A stretch of DNA of 64,000 nucleotides from Paracamarosporium sp. OC-R06-R3 (taxonomy: Eukaryota > Ascomycota > Dothideomycetes > Pleosporales > Didymosphaeriaceae): NCBI GenBank assembly GCA_019828545.1, contig JACVRA010000121.1:126547-190546 (forward strand). The letters run 5' to 3'. A program made the translations under genes and the position numbers. Under the pieces are notes generated by a model. The model worked only from the letters and a program-made list of their open reading frames with translations. It searched no databases and was not told where the DNA came from. This document shows positions 1-13,303 of this stretch, in pieces (the stretch's first letter is position 1; every line of letters starts with the position of its first letter).

Positions 1-1142
<1,142 letters not shown>

Positions 1143-1896
1143 CGTGTCTCTCCCCGCCGCAAGCGCCTAGTGGTGGGTCGCGCTGCTGGGGTGCCGAGGG
1201 TGCTGCGATGCGATCAAGCGAGCGGGCACGGCGGGCTCATGGACGGTGGGCTGTGAGAGCGTCTCTAGGGTCTGGCGAAGGCAAGGCCAGTACGCGCAGG
1301 CGTGAATTGGGGGAGAGAAGGGCTTCTAGCGCTCGTTTGTCGGCCAATCTTGGGCCGCACACCCCTGGCAGAGGCGATGGCGGGGTGTTTTCTCTTCACG
1401 CTGGTCGGGAACCGTGGCTGCGCTGCGGACGGGCGCGGACGGGCGTGGACTCTGGGCGGCGCGTTGCAAACGATGCGTCTGGCGTGGCGTGGGTGTGAGG
1501 TTGAACGCAGAGGCTGGCATCCGACGGCCACTGCAGTCCAGTAGGGCGGTATGATGCAACGCACCTTGAGCCCAGTTTTCGGCTTCGGCTGACTACACAC
1601 TAGTGTACTAAACTGGCTGGGGATCCGTACACGCTTTTCACCCATTAGATACCCAAACCTTTGTCCACGCCCTGTAGTATACTATAGTACATAGAATGCA
1701 TCCAACAATGCGAGCAAAACACCTGCACTACAGCCATATGCCATGCCGTGTCAGCATCTCGCTTGTTGGCCCCATTACAATGATCCGTCGCTATGCAAAA
1801 CATACGCCCAGAAAGCACCCAAATCAACCAAAATCGTCCCCAAAGCTATGTCACCTATGCGCTCGAACCAACCCGTGCATGACACGCATCGCGTCG
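1143..1896. other. Intergenic: SRPK promoter and golgin 3' flank
   Basis: Holds the upstream region of the SRPK-like gene and the 3' flank of the golgin gene. The overlapping reading frames of 60-126 codons here show no family motif and no consistent coding signal. A short palindromic run (TATACTATAGTA) lies near 1677. No RNA gene is seen. Confidence 0.6.
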
Positions 1897-4800
1897 TTAC
1901 TTTGCCGAGACGGCTGCTGTCCACCGCTGTTCATCCTTCCTGCGCCATGTTAGCGGCAACCACTACCACCCCGGGATCTTACTTACTTGTCGAAGTGCAG
2001 GAGCATGCCCAGTACGGGGATAAGCTGCTGCTGGTACTTCTTGTCTTTCTGCTCTAGGAATTGCAATAGCACATTCTTCAGGTAGACATAGTCCACAGCT
2101 CCCTCGCCCGCCTGTGCAGGGGCCGCCGCACCACCCTTGGGCGTTGGAGATGCGATGCGTGATCGAGACGATTCAAGCGATGACCTCGATGACTGCCCGT
2201 TGGACTCTGGCACCCGCGTCTTCAATGCTCGGAGCTCGTCAGACATGGTCTTGCTCGACTTCTGGAGCTTCTCGAGCCGACTTTGCGTCTCATCAAAGGC
2301 ACGTCGCAGGTCAGCCTTCTCCTTCTCCAAATCACGCGCCTGTTTCTCACTGTCGTCCAGAGCATCGCGCAGCTGGCCGAGAGCCGCGCGTACCTCGGCA
2401 GCTTCTTCGTTGGCTTGTGCTGCGCGTCGTTCAAAATCTTCTTTCTGGCGTCTAAGCTCTTTTTCAGATGAAGCCAGATCCTCCTTATCTTCTTGAGCGC
2501 GTGTGACTGCACGCTCCGCATCGCGAACCTTTTGCTTCAGCTCTTCTAGCTCACGTGCACGACGTCGACCAAATGAGCTGGCCTGTTCTTCAGCTCGCTC
2601 CCTCTCTTCAACTGCAAGGTCTAGGCGTTCCTGCATTTCCCTTACGCGCGCATCGGCTCGACCCTGTGCATCCGCTAGGAGCCTTCTCATGGTTTCAGCT
2701 TCACGGCTACGCTCGCTGAGTAATCGGTGTGCGTCCGCAAGTTCTTCCTCTAGGCTTTCACTTCTAGCGCGCACTTCCTTCATCTGGGTGCCCATCTCTT
2801 GCGTCTGATCTTGCATGCTGTTCATAAGGTCTTGTGCGCTCGCGTACTGGGCAGATTTGAGCTGAATCTCGTCCCGAAGACCGCCTGCTTCATTCTGCAA
2901 CTTAGCAACCTCCTGCTCAAGATCTCGAATGGTGCCACGGGACTTTTTAACGTCCTCTTGTGCCTTGGCAAGCTCTTGGGTAAGCTTCTCGCGACTCTCG
3001 ATGGTGTCGTTCCGGTCGCTCTCCGACTTTTGAAGGTCACGCTGGATCTTGCGGTTGGTCTCCTCAAGGGCAAGCCTCTGTGTCGTTTCCTGCTTAATCT
3101 TATCATTCAGTGTTTTGATGTCGCCATCTTTGGTAGACACCTGAGACCGATATGCTGCAATCTCAGACTTGAGATCTTTTTCCCGACCCTCCAAACGACG
3201 CAATTCCGTAGATTTCGTCGAAAGCTCTTCTTTGGTGCTCCGCAATTCAGTGACCTCCTTGCGTAAAGATGTAAGTTCAGGTTGCGCCTTTTGCAAGATC
3301 TCTCTCATATCTGTAAGATCCTTGAACCGCGATGCAGCGAGCTGTTCTGCCACGGAAAGATCGGTTTGCAACGAATCAGCCTTGGCTTTGAGCTCCTCAA
3401 ACTCTGCAACCAAAGCCTTCTTTTCTTGCTCAGAGCTCTCTTGCGCAGACTTGCCAGTGCGTAACTCTGCTATTTCCTTCTCCAGGGTTGCGAGATTCTC
3501 TTGTAAAGCTACCTTCTCCGCCTGTAGTTGTTTCACCCTGTCCTTCGCCTCTGTATGCTCCGAGCCAAAGTCAAGCAGATCTTGCCTCAAGGTCTCGATC
3601 TCTTCTTTCATAGCTTCTTCGTCCTTTAGTTTTTTCTTCAAGTTGTCAATGAAATTGCCCTTTTCTACAACCTCGTTCTCTAGACGCTCGATTGCAGCAG
3701 TCTTCGCTTCTAAATCCGATTTGAGCTGTGAGACAGTCTTTTGAGCTTCTTCCAACTGTGACGGCGAGAATTCGGCAGCACTAGGGCTGAGAAGAGCATT
3801 AGAATCGCCAGCTTCGCTTGGTGTCTTTTCTACGGTCGCTGCGTCTCCGCCCTTGCCACCCTTCTTCTTCTTCTTGTTCTTCTTCTTTGAAGAACTTGCG
3901 GTGTCTGTGGTAGATGTTGGTGCTGGCTTGGATGCTTCAGCCTCATTCACCATCTTCTCGCTCGAAGCTGCCACGAGATCCTTTTTAGTTTGATCTAGCT
4001 CGCTTTGCGTCTTGTCACGTTTGGATTCTGCGTCTTTCAGCTGGTCGCGTAAATTGTTGACCAAACCATTCAGAGTTTCGTTGCGCTTCTCCGCCTTTGA
4101 TTGAGCATCGCGAAGTTGTGAGATTTCACCCTCAAGTTGTTCCACTTGCTTTTTCAAGGCGTCTTGGTCGTGGTTCTCCACAAGCTCCTCACCCCTAGCA
4201 GCATGTAGCTCTTCTAACTCTTTAGATGTCGTGTCTAGCTTTTCGGTGAGTTCCGCAAGGGTCTTCCCTTGCTCATTGTAGTCGTCTTTATGTTTTGCAA
4301 GGTCCTGTTCGGCATTCTGAAGCTTGCTCTGGAGGTCATCGATCGTCGAATCTAGCTCTTTCTGGTGTTCAGCATTCTCTTTCTGGGCACGTGTGTACTG
4401 GTCTTTAAAGGTGAGGAAATCGTTGGTCGTCGTTTCAAGATTTTTCATGAACGACTCTGCAGACTCCTGTGCTACAGACAGCTCCTTTTTCAGCGACTCA
4501 TTTTCTTCTCCAAGTTTCTCGGCCTTCTCTTCGCTCTCTTTCAGCTGCGATTGGAGTCTAGGCAATTCGCTATCATACGAGAAGAACTCCTCGTTGTCCT
4601 CCGTCGCTTCGGTCTCTTTGGAGGATTTCGATGGGGATGATGGATCGACCGAGTCTGGAACAGTAGAGTCATCCTTGGGTGCTTCACTCGCTGTTATCCG
4701 GGCCTCTAGCTTCTCCACTTCTTCCGAAGCTTCCTTGGCCTTCTTCTCGACTTCGTCTAGCTTTTTGTTCATCTCGTCCCGCTCTTTCGAAACCCTCTTG

Positions 4801-5523
4801 AGCTCCTCCATGAGCATGTCGCTTTTGACATTTAGTTGGCCAAGGTATTCTACAAATGCTGCAGGTTCACTGATCGATGTCAACGGCGTGTTCTCGCGAA
4901 GAGAAGCCTCGAAGGCTTCGATAAGGCTAACTCGAGCGTGGGCGATGCGGTAGGAGCGAAGCAACTCTGTGCAGTGGTTAGATGCGACAAGTTGCGCAAA
5001 CGAGTTCACTGACCAGAGTATTTTGGCTCGAGTTTGTCGAGCTTCCTCAACCGAGCTTTTGTTTCTGGCGGTATCTCAGGTGTGACTGGGGCCTTCTCTT
5101 CTCCAGCTTCGGTCTTCCCACCTTCCTCCTTCCCCGTGTCCTCGCTCGCCCCTGCTGCCTCCGCGCCCTCTGTCTTATCCTTCGGGCGCGGGGTCCCGGA
5201 TCTGCTCGGCTGTTCATCATCTTCGCCTATGACAAACTCCGGGTCGAACTCTGAGGGATCGGGCCCCTTCCCTGTGGCCGTTGCCTTGCTGGGACTTTCG
5301 GCATCCTTTCCTTTGAGCGGGCGCTTCGACGGCGAAAGGTTGCGCGAACTCGACCGCTTTGGCGTAGAGCCTGACCGCGACCGCGATGCTTGGGCTGAAG
5401 CCCGTTGCTTTGCCTGCTCTTCAGCTATTCGAGCATCCAGTGCGCCTTTGATGCGCTGGGGTCTTTGGTTAGTTATGAATAAGACATTGCAAGAACAAAC
5501 AATACCTGGAAGCCCTGGAACAT
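1897..5523 (-). CDS. GRIP-domain golgin (Imh1-like coiled-coil protein)
   Basis: Golgi tethering protein. By family the C-terminal GRIP domain binds an Arl1-type GTPase on trans-Golgi membranes. Four exons: 5523-5506 (encodes MFQGFQ), 5455-5014, 4966-1987 and 1939-1897, giving 1160 residues with all phases closing. The N-terminus is charged and disordered. Next comes a conserved block (KLEPKYSELLRSYRIAHAR) that spans the second intron, then about 850 residues of Glu/Lys/Gln-rich heptad coiled coil, with a poly-Lys patch near the middle. The GRIP domain (YLKNVLLQFLEQKDKKYQQQ) ends in HFDKKDEQRW. The last 14 codons lie beyond a 47-bp intron (1986-1940): without it the frame stops at HFDK, with it the usual GRIP tail is recovered. 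A naive start at 5009 would fall inside intron 2. Divergent from the Zuotin gene. Confidence 0.9.
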
Positions 5524-5755
5524 GTTCGCAATAGATTATGTGGTCGGAGATAGAAAGGAATCGGGTCTAAGAGCTACGGGAATGCCATGATCCATGTGTC
5601 CACTTGCGCCGCGAAACCGAACCGTGTGAGACCTTTCTGGGGCGATGCAGGGATTATCGCGCTAGCTACGGCTTAGGTAAAGCCCGATCCATGATAGTGC
5701 GGCCAAAATAATTCTTTCGCGAGACGCTCTTCCTACACCCCGCAACAAACACACC
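5524..5755. promoter_or_regulatory. Shared divergent promoter, golgin / Zuotin
   Basis: The start codons of the golgin and Zuotin genes face away from each other across 232 bp, so this segment must hold both promoters. No clear TATA box was recognised. Confidence 0.6.
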
Positions 5756-7152
5756 ATGGCATCGGCATCTGTACAGATCAACTTGCCCCTGCCGGTCCTG
5801 CCTGCGGGCTGGACTGCTGAGAAGGACTTCAAGCCCGTCGGACACCTTAGCCATGCGACCGACCGCAACATCGAGCCCGTTGGCCCCCATTTCCTCGCCC
5901 ATGCGCGCAGGGTACGTGGTTTCCTGAGTGCCATCATAACAGGGACTAACTACTGTGTCTTTTGTAGAAGCGACACAAGCGCACCTTCTCCGAGGACGAC
6001 CGCATCCAGGCGCAGGTGAATGTGAAGAAGATTGAAGACGATGACGAGGGCGAAATCAGCGAGCCCGAGGACCCGCTCATGCTGCAGCGCGAGGCCAAAG
6101 ATTGGAAGGGCCAGGATCACTATGCTGTCCTTGGCATCACAAGATACCGATGGCGTGCCACCGAAGACCAGATCAAGCGTGCGCACCGTAAGAAGGTCCT
6201 GAAGCACCACCCTGACAAGAAGGCCGCCAAGGGCGGCACCGAAGACGACCAATTTTTCAAGTGTATCCAGAAGGCCACCGAGGTCCTTCTCGATCCTGTC
6301 AAGCGAAGGCAATTTGACTCTGTCGACGAGGCAGCGGACGTTGAGCCACCCTCCAAATCGGAAACGAAGAAGGGTAACTTTTACAAACTCTGGGGCAAGG
6401 TCTTCGAGGCCGAAGGTCGTTTCTCGAACAAGCAGCCTGTGCCGAAGCTCGGCAACGAGAAGAGCACCAAGGAGGAGGTTGAGAACTTCTACAACTTCTG
6501 GTACAACTTCGACAGCTGGCGAACCTTTGAGTACCTTGACGAGGACGTTCCCGACGACAACGAGAACCGCGATCAGAAGCGTCACGTTGAGCGCAAGAAC
6601 CAGAACGCCAGGCGTAAGAAGAAGACCGAGGACACTACACGTCTCAGGAAGCTTGTCGATGACTGCTTGGCCCTCGACGAGCGTATCAAGCTCTTCCGCC
6701 AGCAGGAGAATGCCCACAAGAACAAGCGTCGTCTCGAGAAAGAGGCAGAACAGAAGCGAATCGCTGAAGAGGCCGCCAAGGCCAAGGAAGAGGAGGCGAG
6801 ACTCCAAGCCGAGAAGGAGGCTGCTGAGAAGGCACAGAAAGCCGAAGGCAAGAAGGCGAAGGAGGCAGCAAAAAACGCAGCAAAGAAGAACAAGCGTGTC
6901 GTTCGTGGTGCGGTCAAGGATGCCAACTACTTCCACGGGGCTGGAGACGCCCCGGCCTCTCAGATCGACAGCGCGCTCAACGATGTCGATGTTATCGTCG
7001 CCAAGCTCGACAATGAGGAGATTGCCGCGCTGACGGCGAAGCTGAACAACGCGAAGGGTGCCGACGCGATCAAGCAGGTCTACCAGGACGAGGTCAAGCA
7101 GCTGATTGGTGCCGGCAAGTTGAAGGAGGGAGAGCTGAAGTCTTTGTCGTAG
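5756..7152 (+). CDS. ZUO1: Zuotin-type ribosome-associated J-domain chaperone
   Basis: J-protein that by family pairs with Ssz1 as the ribosome-associated complex and stimulates Hsp70 on nascent chains. Exon 1 is 5756-5911 (52 codons), a 56-bp intron occupies 5912-5967, and exon 2 runs 5968-7152, giving 446 residues, close to yeast Zuo1 (433). Exon 1 holds the N-terminal segment. The J domain begins near residue 90 at HYAVLGI and carries the intact HPD triad in KHHPDKKA. It is followed by the Zuotin homology region (FYNFWYNFDSWRTFEYLDED), a long charged Lys/Glu/Ala helix for ribosome contact, and a C-terminal helical segment. The Zuotin signature FYNFWYNFDSWR makes this assignment near certain. 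The first downstream gene lies about 560 bp away on the same strand. Confidence 0.96.
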
Positions 7153-7708
7153 GAGGGGTCATTTAGATAGTTTCCACCAAAAGCTCTATTCGTTCCGACA
7201 TGAACATGCCATGCTATGCTGTGTGTCTCTACCAATGCACGCGTGCATGTTCAATGACTCTCAACAATGCAATGTCCAGTCCATGTCCAACTTCGCATCG
7301 CCGATGCCGGGGGGACGGCATGCAGCCAACCAACCTTTCACCACCTCGCCAAGCATTCACGTGCCTCTTGCGGCACATCCATGCTCCCACGCGTGCCCAG
7401 GTCGTTTGCCGTCGGTTTGGAACTCTCGGCGCGGTAGGCGTGCCGGGCGCGACATGGAAGCTGAAGCAACTGCCTACACGGACCCTCCGTCCGTAACAAC
7501 CCCAAGCGCCGTCGGACCACCGCCGACCAACTTCCACGGCGTCACTCTCAGTCGTCAATCGCACGACCCCCGCCAGGTCACCCCGCGCCAAGCCGTGCAG
7601 TAACGAGCACAGCAGCATCGTCACTTGTCGGGACGCACGATTGCACGCAAGGATTTCCGGCCGGCGTGGACTCGTGCCCTTTGCAACCTGATCTGATCCC
7701 GCACCAGG
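7153..7708. other. Intergenic: Zuotin 3' flank and stress-protein promoter
   Basis: Contains the 3' end of the Zuotin transcript and the promoter of the next gene. Frames on both strands here overlap one another and match no family. An in-frame stop 15 bp before the next ATG supports that start. Confidence 0.6.
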
Positions 7709-9355
7709 ATGAGCGGCGTCTCCCCCACGTCGCAATCACGGAATGCCTCCCCAGCACCACCCCGAAAAACGGCGAGCCCATTGCTGCTGCCCACGGCGGG
7801 AGCTGAGGATCCCTCGCGCCGTCCCTCGATCCAGTTCACGACGCATGCCAACCGGTCGCACCCCAGAGGCAGCCCGCGCCGTGGCCAGCCTAGACGCCGC
7901 ATATCGTCACCTCCTCCTCCGCCGTAAGTATTGGCTCGCTACCACTTCCCGTGCAGACCGCCCCAGAATAAGAGCACGTTCCTGCACCTGGCTTCGCCAT
8001 TCGTCGTCCTCCCCTTCGTTTCCCTTCACCTTCAATGACGGACGGCAATGGCCGAGTATGCCCCACCGCGCGCGGGCAGTTCTCGGAGAGAGCACTAGGC
8101 TTGGAAGCCTCTCATGTTCCTCACAGTTGCCCTTCTAAAGTGCACCCCCAACTAACAGCTCTCCAGCGTATTCCAACCTCGCGTGTCCTTCGACACATTC
8201 GACAAACCCGCCGACTTCATTGAAGAAAACTCCTTCACGCTTATAGCCAAGCACAAGGACTACGAGTATACCAAGCGCTCACGAACATTTCTTTGCGGCT
8301 GCGATGACAACGACTACTCGGATTATGCGCTGCAGTGGCTGATCGACGAGTTGGTGGACGACGGTGACGAGGTCGTGTGCTTGAGAGTGGTGGAGAAGGA
8401 CGACACCATAGCCAGCGACAGGAGCGTGGAAAAGGGCCGCTACCGCGCAGAGGCAGAGGGTCTGATGAAGTCCATCCAAGGAAAAAATCACGAGAACAAA
8501 GCGATCAACTTGGTCCTGGAGTTTGCTATGGGGAAGGTGAATACTGTCATTGACGACATGGTGAGTCAAAACAATATGCCCGCTTGAGTCAAGACTAACC
8601 ACAGTCAGATCAATCTTTATGAACCTGCAATTCTGGTGGTCGGGACAAGAGGCCGAAGCCTAGGTGGCTTTCAAGGCCTGCTTCCGGGGTCAGTATCAAA
8701 GTACTGCCTACAACACTCGCCTGTACCCGTTATTGTCGTGCGTCCTTCATCGAAACGTGACAAGGCGCGAAACAAGCGCGCTCTGGACCCGAACAGGCAT
8801 GCCTACAAAGATCTCCTAGAGAAGAGTGGTCACCTGATCGACACTGATGCTCGTACTTTCAATGCGGATGATTCACGGCAAGCGTCTGAAGACGAGGCAG
8901 CCGCTGTAGCCGCAGCGATTGGATATAGACCGCTAGGCGGAAGTCCACTTGTCCAGACCCAGACCGTCCCTGTCCATCTCGACCAGACCATCGCAGATCA
9001 AGATTTGAAGAGCCCTGGGGTCGTCATGAAGAGCCCGGAGCTGCAGAACCTTGAGAGTCCTGAGATAACAGATTCGAGCAGCAGTGATGATGAGGACGAT
9101 GGTGGCGTATCAACCCTCATTTCGGGGGCAAGCTCAGGTGGGGAAGGAGAATCTGGGCCCGAGCAGAAGGAGAAGGTCACAGAGGAATCACCAAAGATTA
9201 CGTCAGAGGTCAAAGAGACCAGAGATGCAGAGTCCAGCAAGAATGAGCCTGGCCACAAGGAAGAGGATTCTACAAAAACGGCTCCAGATGTAAAGGAGGA
9301 ATCGGCAGCCGAGACAGAAGAGTCATCCAAAGCTACCCAATCCACTGAACATTAG
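7709..9355 (+). CDS. Universal stress protein (UspA) domain protein
   Basis: Three exons: 7709-7923, 8167-8560 and 8609-9355 (451 residues). The first intron is 243 bp, long for this window; the second is 48 bp. Residues 1-80 are Pro/Ser/Arg-rich and disordered. The UspA fold covers about residues 105-255: it starts at RTFLCGCDDNDYSDYALQWL and ends with the nucleotide-binding signature GTRGRSLGGFQGLLPGSVS followed by CLQHSPVPVIVV, which places it with ATP-binding-type USPs. The C-terminal 190 residues are acidic, rich in Glu/Ser/Lys and low in complexity. The start is fixed by an upstream in-frame TGA. By family a stress-linked cytosolic nucleotide-binding protein; the precise role in fungi is not known. 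Confidence 0.9.
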
Positions 9356-10179
9356 TCTGAAACCTGGTATACTCTGTTATTACATTGTAAAAGCGTCGGC
9401 CTCATCCGTACGCTTGCCTACAGGCTCTTCGACAAGCAGGCGAAGGTGCAGGCGAGGGTGCCAATCTAACAAGGCCATGAACTAATGAGGTTATGAATTG
9501 CGGAGATATTGAATAGATAGAACAAGCAAAATTGCCCATGCAAGGCAACAACACACATTCGCGCAAGAGGTGATTGCATCTCACAAATGGGTTTCGTGCA
9601 CGTACGCATCGCGATTTCTCGTTTAACAAGTGGTCATATGTTATACACCTTAGGATAGTCTGAGCTACAATGGGTTACTTGATCAATTCTTGATCGGTAC
9701 CTAACGTGAATGAGAGAGAAGGCCATCGAGGAGCTGGAGGCTCGTTGAAGCCGTGACGATACCACTGCACCGACCCGCCTTTGGTTTGATGTCTTCTCTC
9801 TACATGGTAGCTCATAGTGGTATCGATTGCAGTTGCTACAGCTTATACTCCACAACTACTATATGCATGTCTGACTGTAGAAGACGGTGCCTGGCTTCGT
9901 GCATCGTTTCAGGTATCCGTGCCTGGAAGAACCCTGTGGAGATCTGCTAAAAGGACCCTCAGTGACGTTTGAGACAGGCAGCGGGGATACGCTTGGCAAC
10001 GTAAGAATAACCCGAAACACGTTCCACGCGTACCTTCTGACAGTCCCAACAATAGTTAGACATGCTTGGTTGCTGGCCTTTGGGACCACTGTCATGACCC
10101 ATCGAACCAGTCCGCATGGTGATTTTATCGCGCACGCGCATCCTTTCGACGAAGACGTAGTGGTAGTGACGACAACAGC
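9356..10179. other. Intergenic: stress-protein 3' flank and GPHR promoter
   Basis: 824 bp between two genes transcribed in the same direction. The overlapping frames of 60-150 codons on both strands show no domain. No RNA gene or repeat was recognised. Confidence 0.55.
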
Positions 10180-11831
10180 ATGCTCCCGCTCAACGACGAC
10201 TGCAATGCTTGCGAACCCGACTGGGTGAAGAAACGAAGCCCTGTCACCATGGCCGTCTCCGCTCTGCCATTTGTGGCAACCTTCTTCATTGTCGCCGTGG
10301 CTGTCTCGCACAAGCTCTTCCCGCTGTTATCTGGCCACGCGCACCTGAAGAGCCACCACGACGCGCAACTCCCGGGCTTCGCATGGCACGAGAAGACCTC
10401 GATATTCAAGAAACTGCGCATAACGGCGCGCACCATTGCCAGTGCGGCTTTCTCTACGAACATTGCGCTTTCTGCCGTCCTCGTCGAGCTTATCCTTTGC
10501 GAGATCTCGAATACCGTCAATCGCGCAACGCGGACGTTAGCGCTTGAAGTTACGCTGCCATCGCTTCTATTCCTGATCATAGTCCTTACTCCGGCCATCA
10601 TTATACACTCGGTAGTCTCAGGTTGGGAATTGAGCGCGTCGCAGAAAGGCCAGCGGAGATTGGCATTATTGTTGGAGATATCAGGCCTGATAGCATGGCT
10701 CGCAGGTTTCTGGTATCTGGGAAGGGGACTATTAGGGACATATTTGCATGAAGAAACATACATTCATGACCATACGTTCAGCGAAGGGTGTCTGGAAAGA
10801 ATCGGTGTTATTGGAATTAGCTTGATGGCTTCGCTTGCTGGTTTTGCTGCGGTCAGTTCACTTTGGCAAACTTTTGGCGTGAAGTACCGTCTGGTGGGTA
10901 GCTTTTCTAAGACTGTCATGAACATGCATAAGGGACTAACTTCTATCGATAGGTTACCGAGTCAGATATCACTCGTAAACAAGCTGGGCTTGATGCAACC
11001 AACGATATGCTTGCGACGAAGGAGAGCCGACTACGCGCTTTACAGAGAAAGCTATCAGACACACCACAAGAGGGATTCGTGACCCGAGTTGTGGGCAGTC
11101 TTCGCGGGAATCCTGAAACCGTAGAACGAAACACGCTACAGCTCGAGATTCAGGGCCTCGAAACAATGCGCAACACTCTCCAGGACTCTCTATCTGTCCT
11201 TCAAAGTAGGCGCCAGATGCAACTCCGTTCTCACACCGTACACGGTCGCCTGCTCAACCTTGTCTCGTTTATCTTTTCGATATACTGCTTCTACAGGCTC
11301 ACAGCAACGACTTTCACGACCATCAGGCGTTTTTCGTCGCCGAATACTAGCTTCTCCAACACCGATCCTATCAACAATTTCCTCGCCATTCTAGCAAAGC
11401 ATTGGGACCCTACAATAGACCGCGTGGCATGGAGTCGTACAATTTCCTTTCTGCTATCCGGCATCATGCTTCTTGCCTCCTTCAACAGCGTCGTCCAAAC
11501 CTTCTTCCTTTTTGCGCGCGTGCTCCCAGGCATCCTTCACCACGCTCGCGCCAATTTTGCCTTACTTATATCGCAAATTGCAGCGACGTATGTGATCAGC
11601 TCCGCGCTCATGCTACGGAGTAACTTGCCCGTGGAAATGAAGAGTGCGATCTCTGAGGCACTGGGTGCACCGCTGGAGCCGGCGTTCACGGAAAGGTGGT
11701 TTGAGGGATGGTTTTTGATGGCGAGTGCGATGACAGCCGTGGGACTGTGGGCGGGGAAGAGATTGAAGGGGCAAGGTTGGGATGATGATGAACTTGGAGA
11801 TGGGGATTTGGAGATGGGCAAATTGAGTTGA
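10180..11831 (+). CDS. GPHR/GTG-type multi-pass membrane protein
   Basis: Fungal member of the Golgi pH regulator / plant GTG family of nine-helix membrane proteins. Exon 1 is 10180-10893, a 59-bp intron occupies 10894-10952, and exon 2 runs 10953-11831 (530 residues). Hydrophobic segments lie roughly at 22-44, 78-102, 116-140, 156-178 and 203-223. A long cytosolic coiled region follows (ITRKQAGLDATNDMLATKES to SVLQSRRQ), then four more helices near 325, 395, 430 and 485. The order of five helices, a central coil and four helices is the family pattern. The C-terminus is acidic (WDDDELGDGD). The family has been described both as an anion channel in the Golgi and as a GTP-binding receptor, so the role here is inference only. 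Confidence 0.87.
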
Positions 11832-13090
11832 TGTTATAACCGCTAACTTCTTCTGTAATGATTCCTTTGTGCGGCGTATGGATAGATGTCCAGCTGCTAT
11901 CATTATGTATGAAGGTATCATTACCATTTCTATCTAATACATACATACTCCAGCAGTGTGTCATGAATTCAAGCTTGCAGCCACAACTGTGGGAATGGGC
12001 GCATGTACCCATGATCACCTCATTTTCTCACCCCAAGATGTCAAGACCCAGACATAGGACAATGGTTTAAGTATAGTTGAATTGTGCATTACCTGCCTCG
12101 ATAATGACTATTTGTATATGGCACAAAAATCTGAAACCAATTCGAATACAGTCGGCCTCTATGCTGCCTATTCTGAGGAAGCACATTACACTTTGTCTTT
12201 GAGTTCTCAAGGATCTAAAAGAGCAGGAGCTCCCCGATGCATCACTGCATCGTGAATGTCCGTATCTGGTATCCCAAGTATATGCAAAACTATAGTGGGT
12301 ACTGGTGCAAGTTGCGCATGACGAGATTGAGTTGACAATAATTTATGGATCCAAGTTCTCTTGTTATATATCATACGTTGGTCATCTACGGAAAGGCTGT
12401 TTTCGAGATTGAACGAAGGAGAACATGCATGATGAGCTTTCGGCATCTGAAGCAAAGGCCGAGCCCTCAAAGCTAACCGACATTTCCGTCGCCAGCTCTG
12501 ACCGATGGCTCTCAACGAGTAGTCATTGCTTTATTATATATGTCAAAACATCTGAAATGCAGCATGACTCTCGATTGAAGCACCGATTATACAGGCTACT
12601 TGGTCATCAGTTACAACGCGTTGTTACTCGCAAAACCAAGCCACAAGCCCATTTGCCCGGTTATCACGAGGATGCACTCGGGCGTCAAGACCGAAAAATT
12701 GCGCCTTCATGCTGTATCAGCAAACATTTGCATGCTCGTCAGCGGGATTTGATTAAGGGTTGACGTAGCCGGCTTCCGATCTGAGATAGACCGCGCCAAG
12801 ACTGTTTGTACCATGACGTATGCCGTGGGGCAGCATTAAATCAAAAGCGCGATGCGCGCATTGTCTGCGAGACTCACTGCCACCTAGACGACTTTTCCTA
12901 CATCTCGATTCTCAAACATCGTCGAAGATTTTGTAAGTTCTCCAAGCTCACCAGAGGAAGGCTGTCAAAGGCAGTAACGTGAAAGCCAGCTAACGAGCTT
13001 CTCAGTTTCTCAACCAACCCTACATAAGCCGTATGGTCTTCCAAGAGCGAACACAAAGTGAAAATGTCCCTAACAGCAAGGTAGTATAAA
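11832..13090. other. Intergenic, AT-rich, with degenerate repeat
   Basis: 1.26 kb without a convincing gene. It holds the first copy of a diverged repeat (see 12365-12462) and the promoter of the small gene that follows. A minus-strand frame of 102 codons at 12207-12515 crosses the repeat and may be a remnant of a mobile element. Confidence 0.5.
12365..12462. repeat. Diverged dispersed repeat, copy 1
   Basis: About 100 bp that resembles 41214-41310 at roughly 70 percent by eye. Shared landmarks in the same order are CATACGTT, TCATCTA, GTTTTC, ATGCATGATG, TCGGC, TCTG and CAAAGGCC. Many differences are C/T or G/A, as expected for old repeats altered by repeat-induced point mutation, but that cause is inference. 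Confidence 0.5.
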
Positions 13091-13303
13091 ATGTCTGCCC
13101 CCAACGCCGGCCGCCAGTCCCCCGAGCCCGAGCAGCAGACCGGTGCTCAGCAACAGGACGTACCCGCCTCCAACGTCAACGACCAGGGCGCTGCTCCCTC
13201 ACAGGGCACTAAGCAAGCAAACGAGGACCAGAAGAGTGGATTGAGCTCAAACCCGACGCATCCGTTGGAGAAGCACGCTGATGAAACCACGAGCAAGAAA
13301 TGA
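13091..13303 (+). CDS. Small disordered fungal protein (70 aa), function unknown
   Basis: A 70-codon intronless gene starting in good context (aaaATGTCTGCC). The protein is hydrophilic, rich in Gln, Pro, Asn, Ser and Lys, with no cysteine and no hydrophobic segment, so it is predicted to be intrinsically disordered. The opening MSAPNAGRQSPEPE and the later SSNPTHPLEKHADE resemble short proteins I recognise from many filamentous ascomycetes, where they are unnamed. It is preceded by about 300 bp of AT-rich promoter sequence and has no close neighbour. The reading frame is short, so the call rests mainly on the remembered pattern. Confidence 0.65.
   Translation: MSAPNAGRQSPEPEQQTGAQQQDVPASNVNDQGAAPSQGTKQANEDQKSGLSSNPTHPLEKHADETTSKK

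Noticed and set aside
4324..4953. 209-codon plus-strand frame, Ser/Phe-rich
   Set aside because: Antisense to the coiled-coil golgin. Ser/Phe runs mirror Glu/Lys codons, and no motif is present.
5950..6936. 328-codon minus-strand frame rich in Leu and Val
   Set aside because: It is antisense to the Zuotin gene; the Leu-rich composition is the complement of Lys/Glu/Asp codons of the charged helix.
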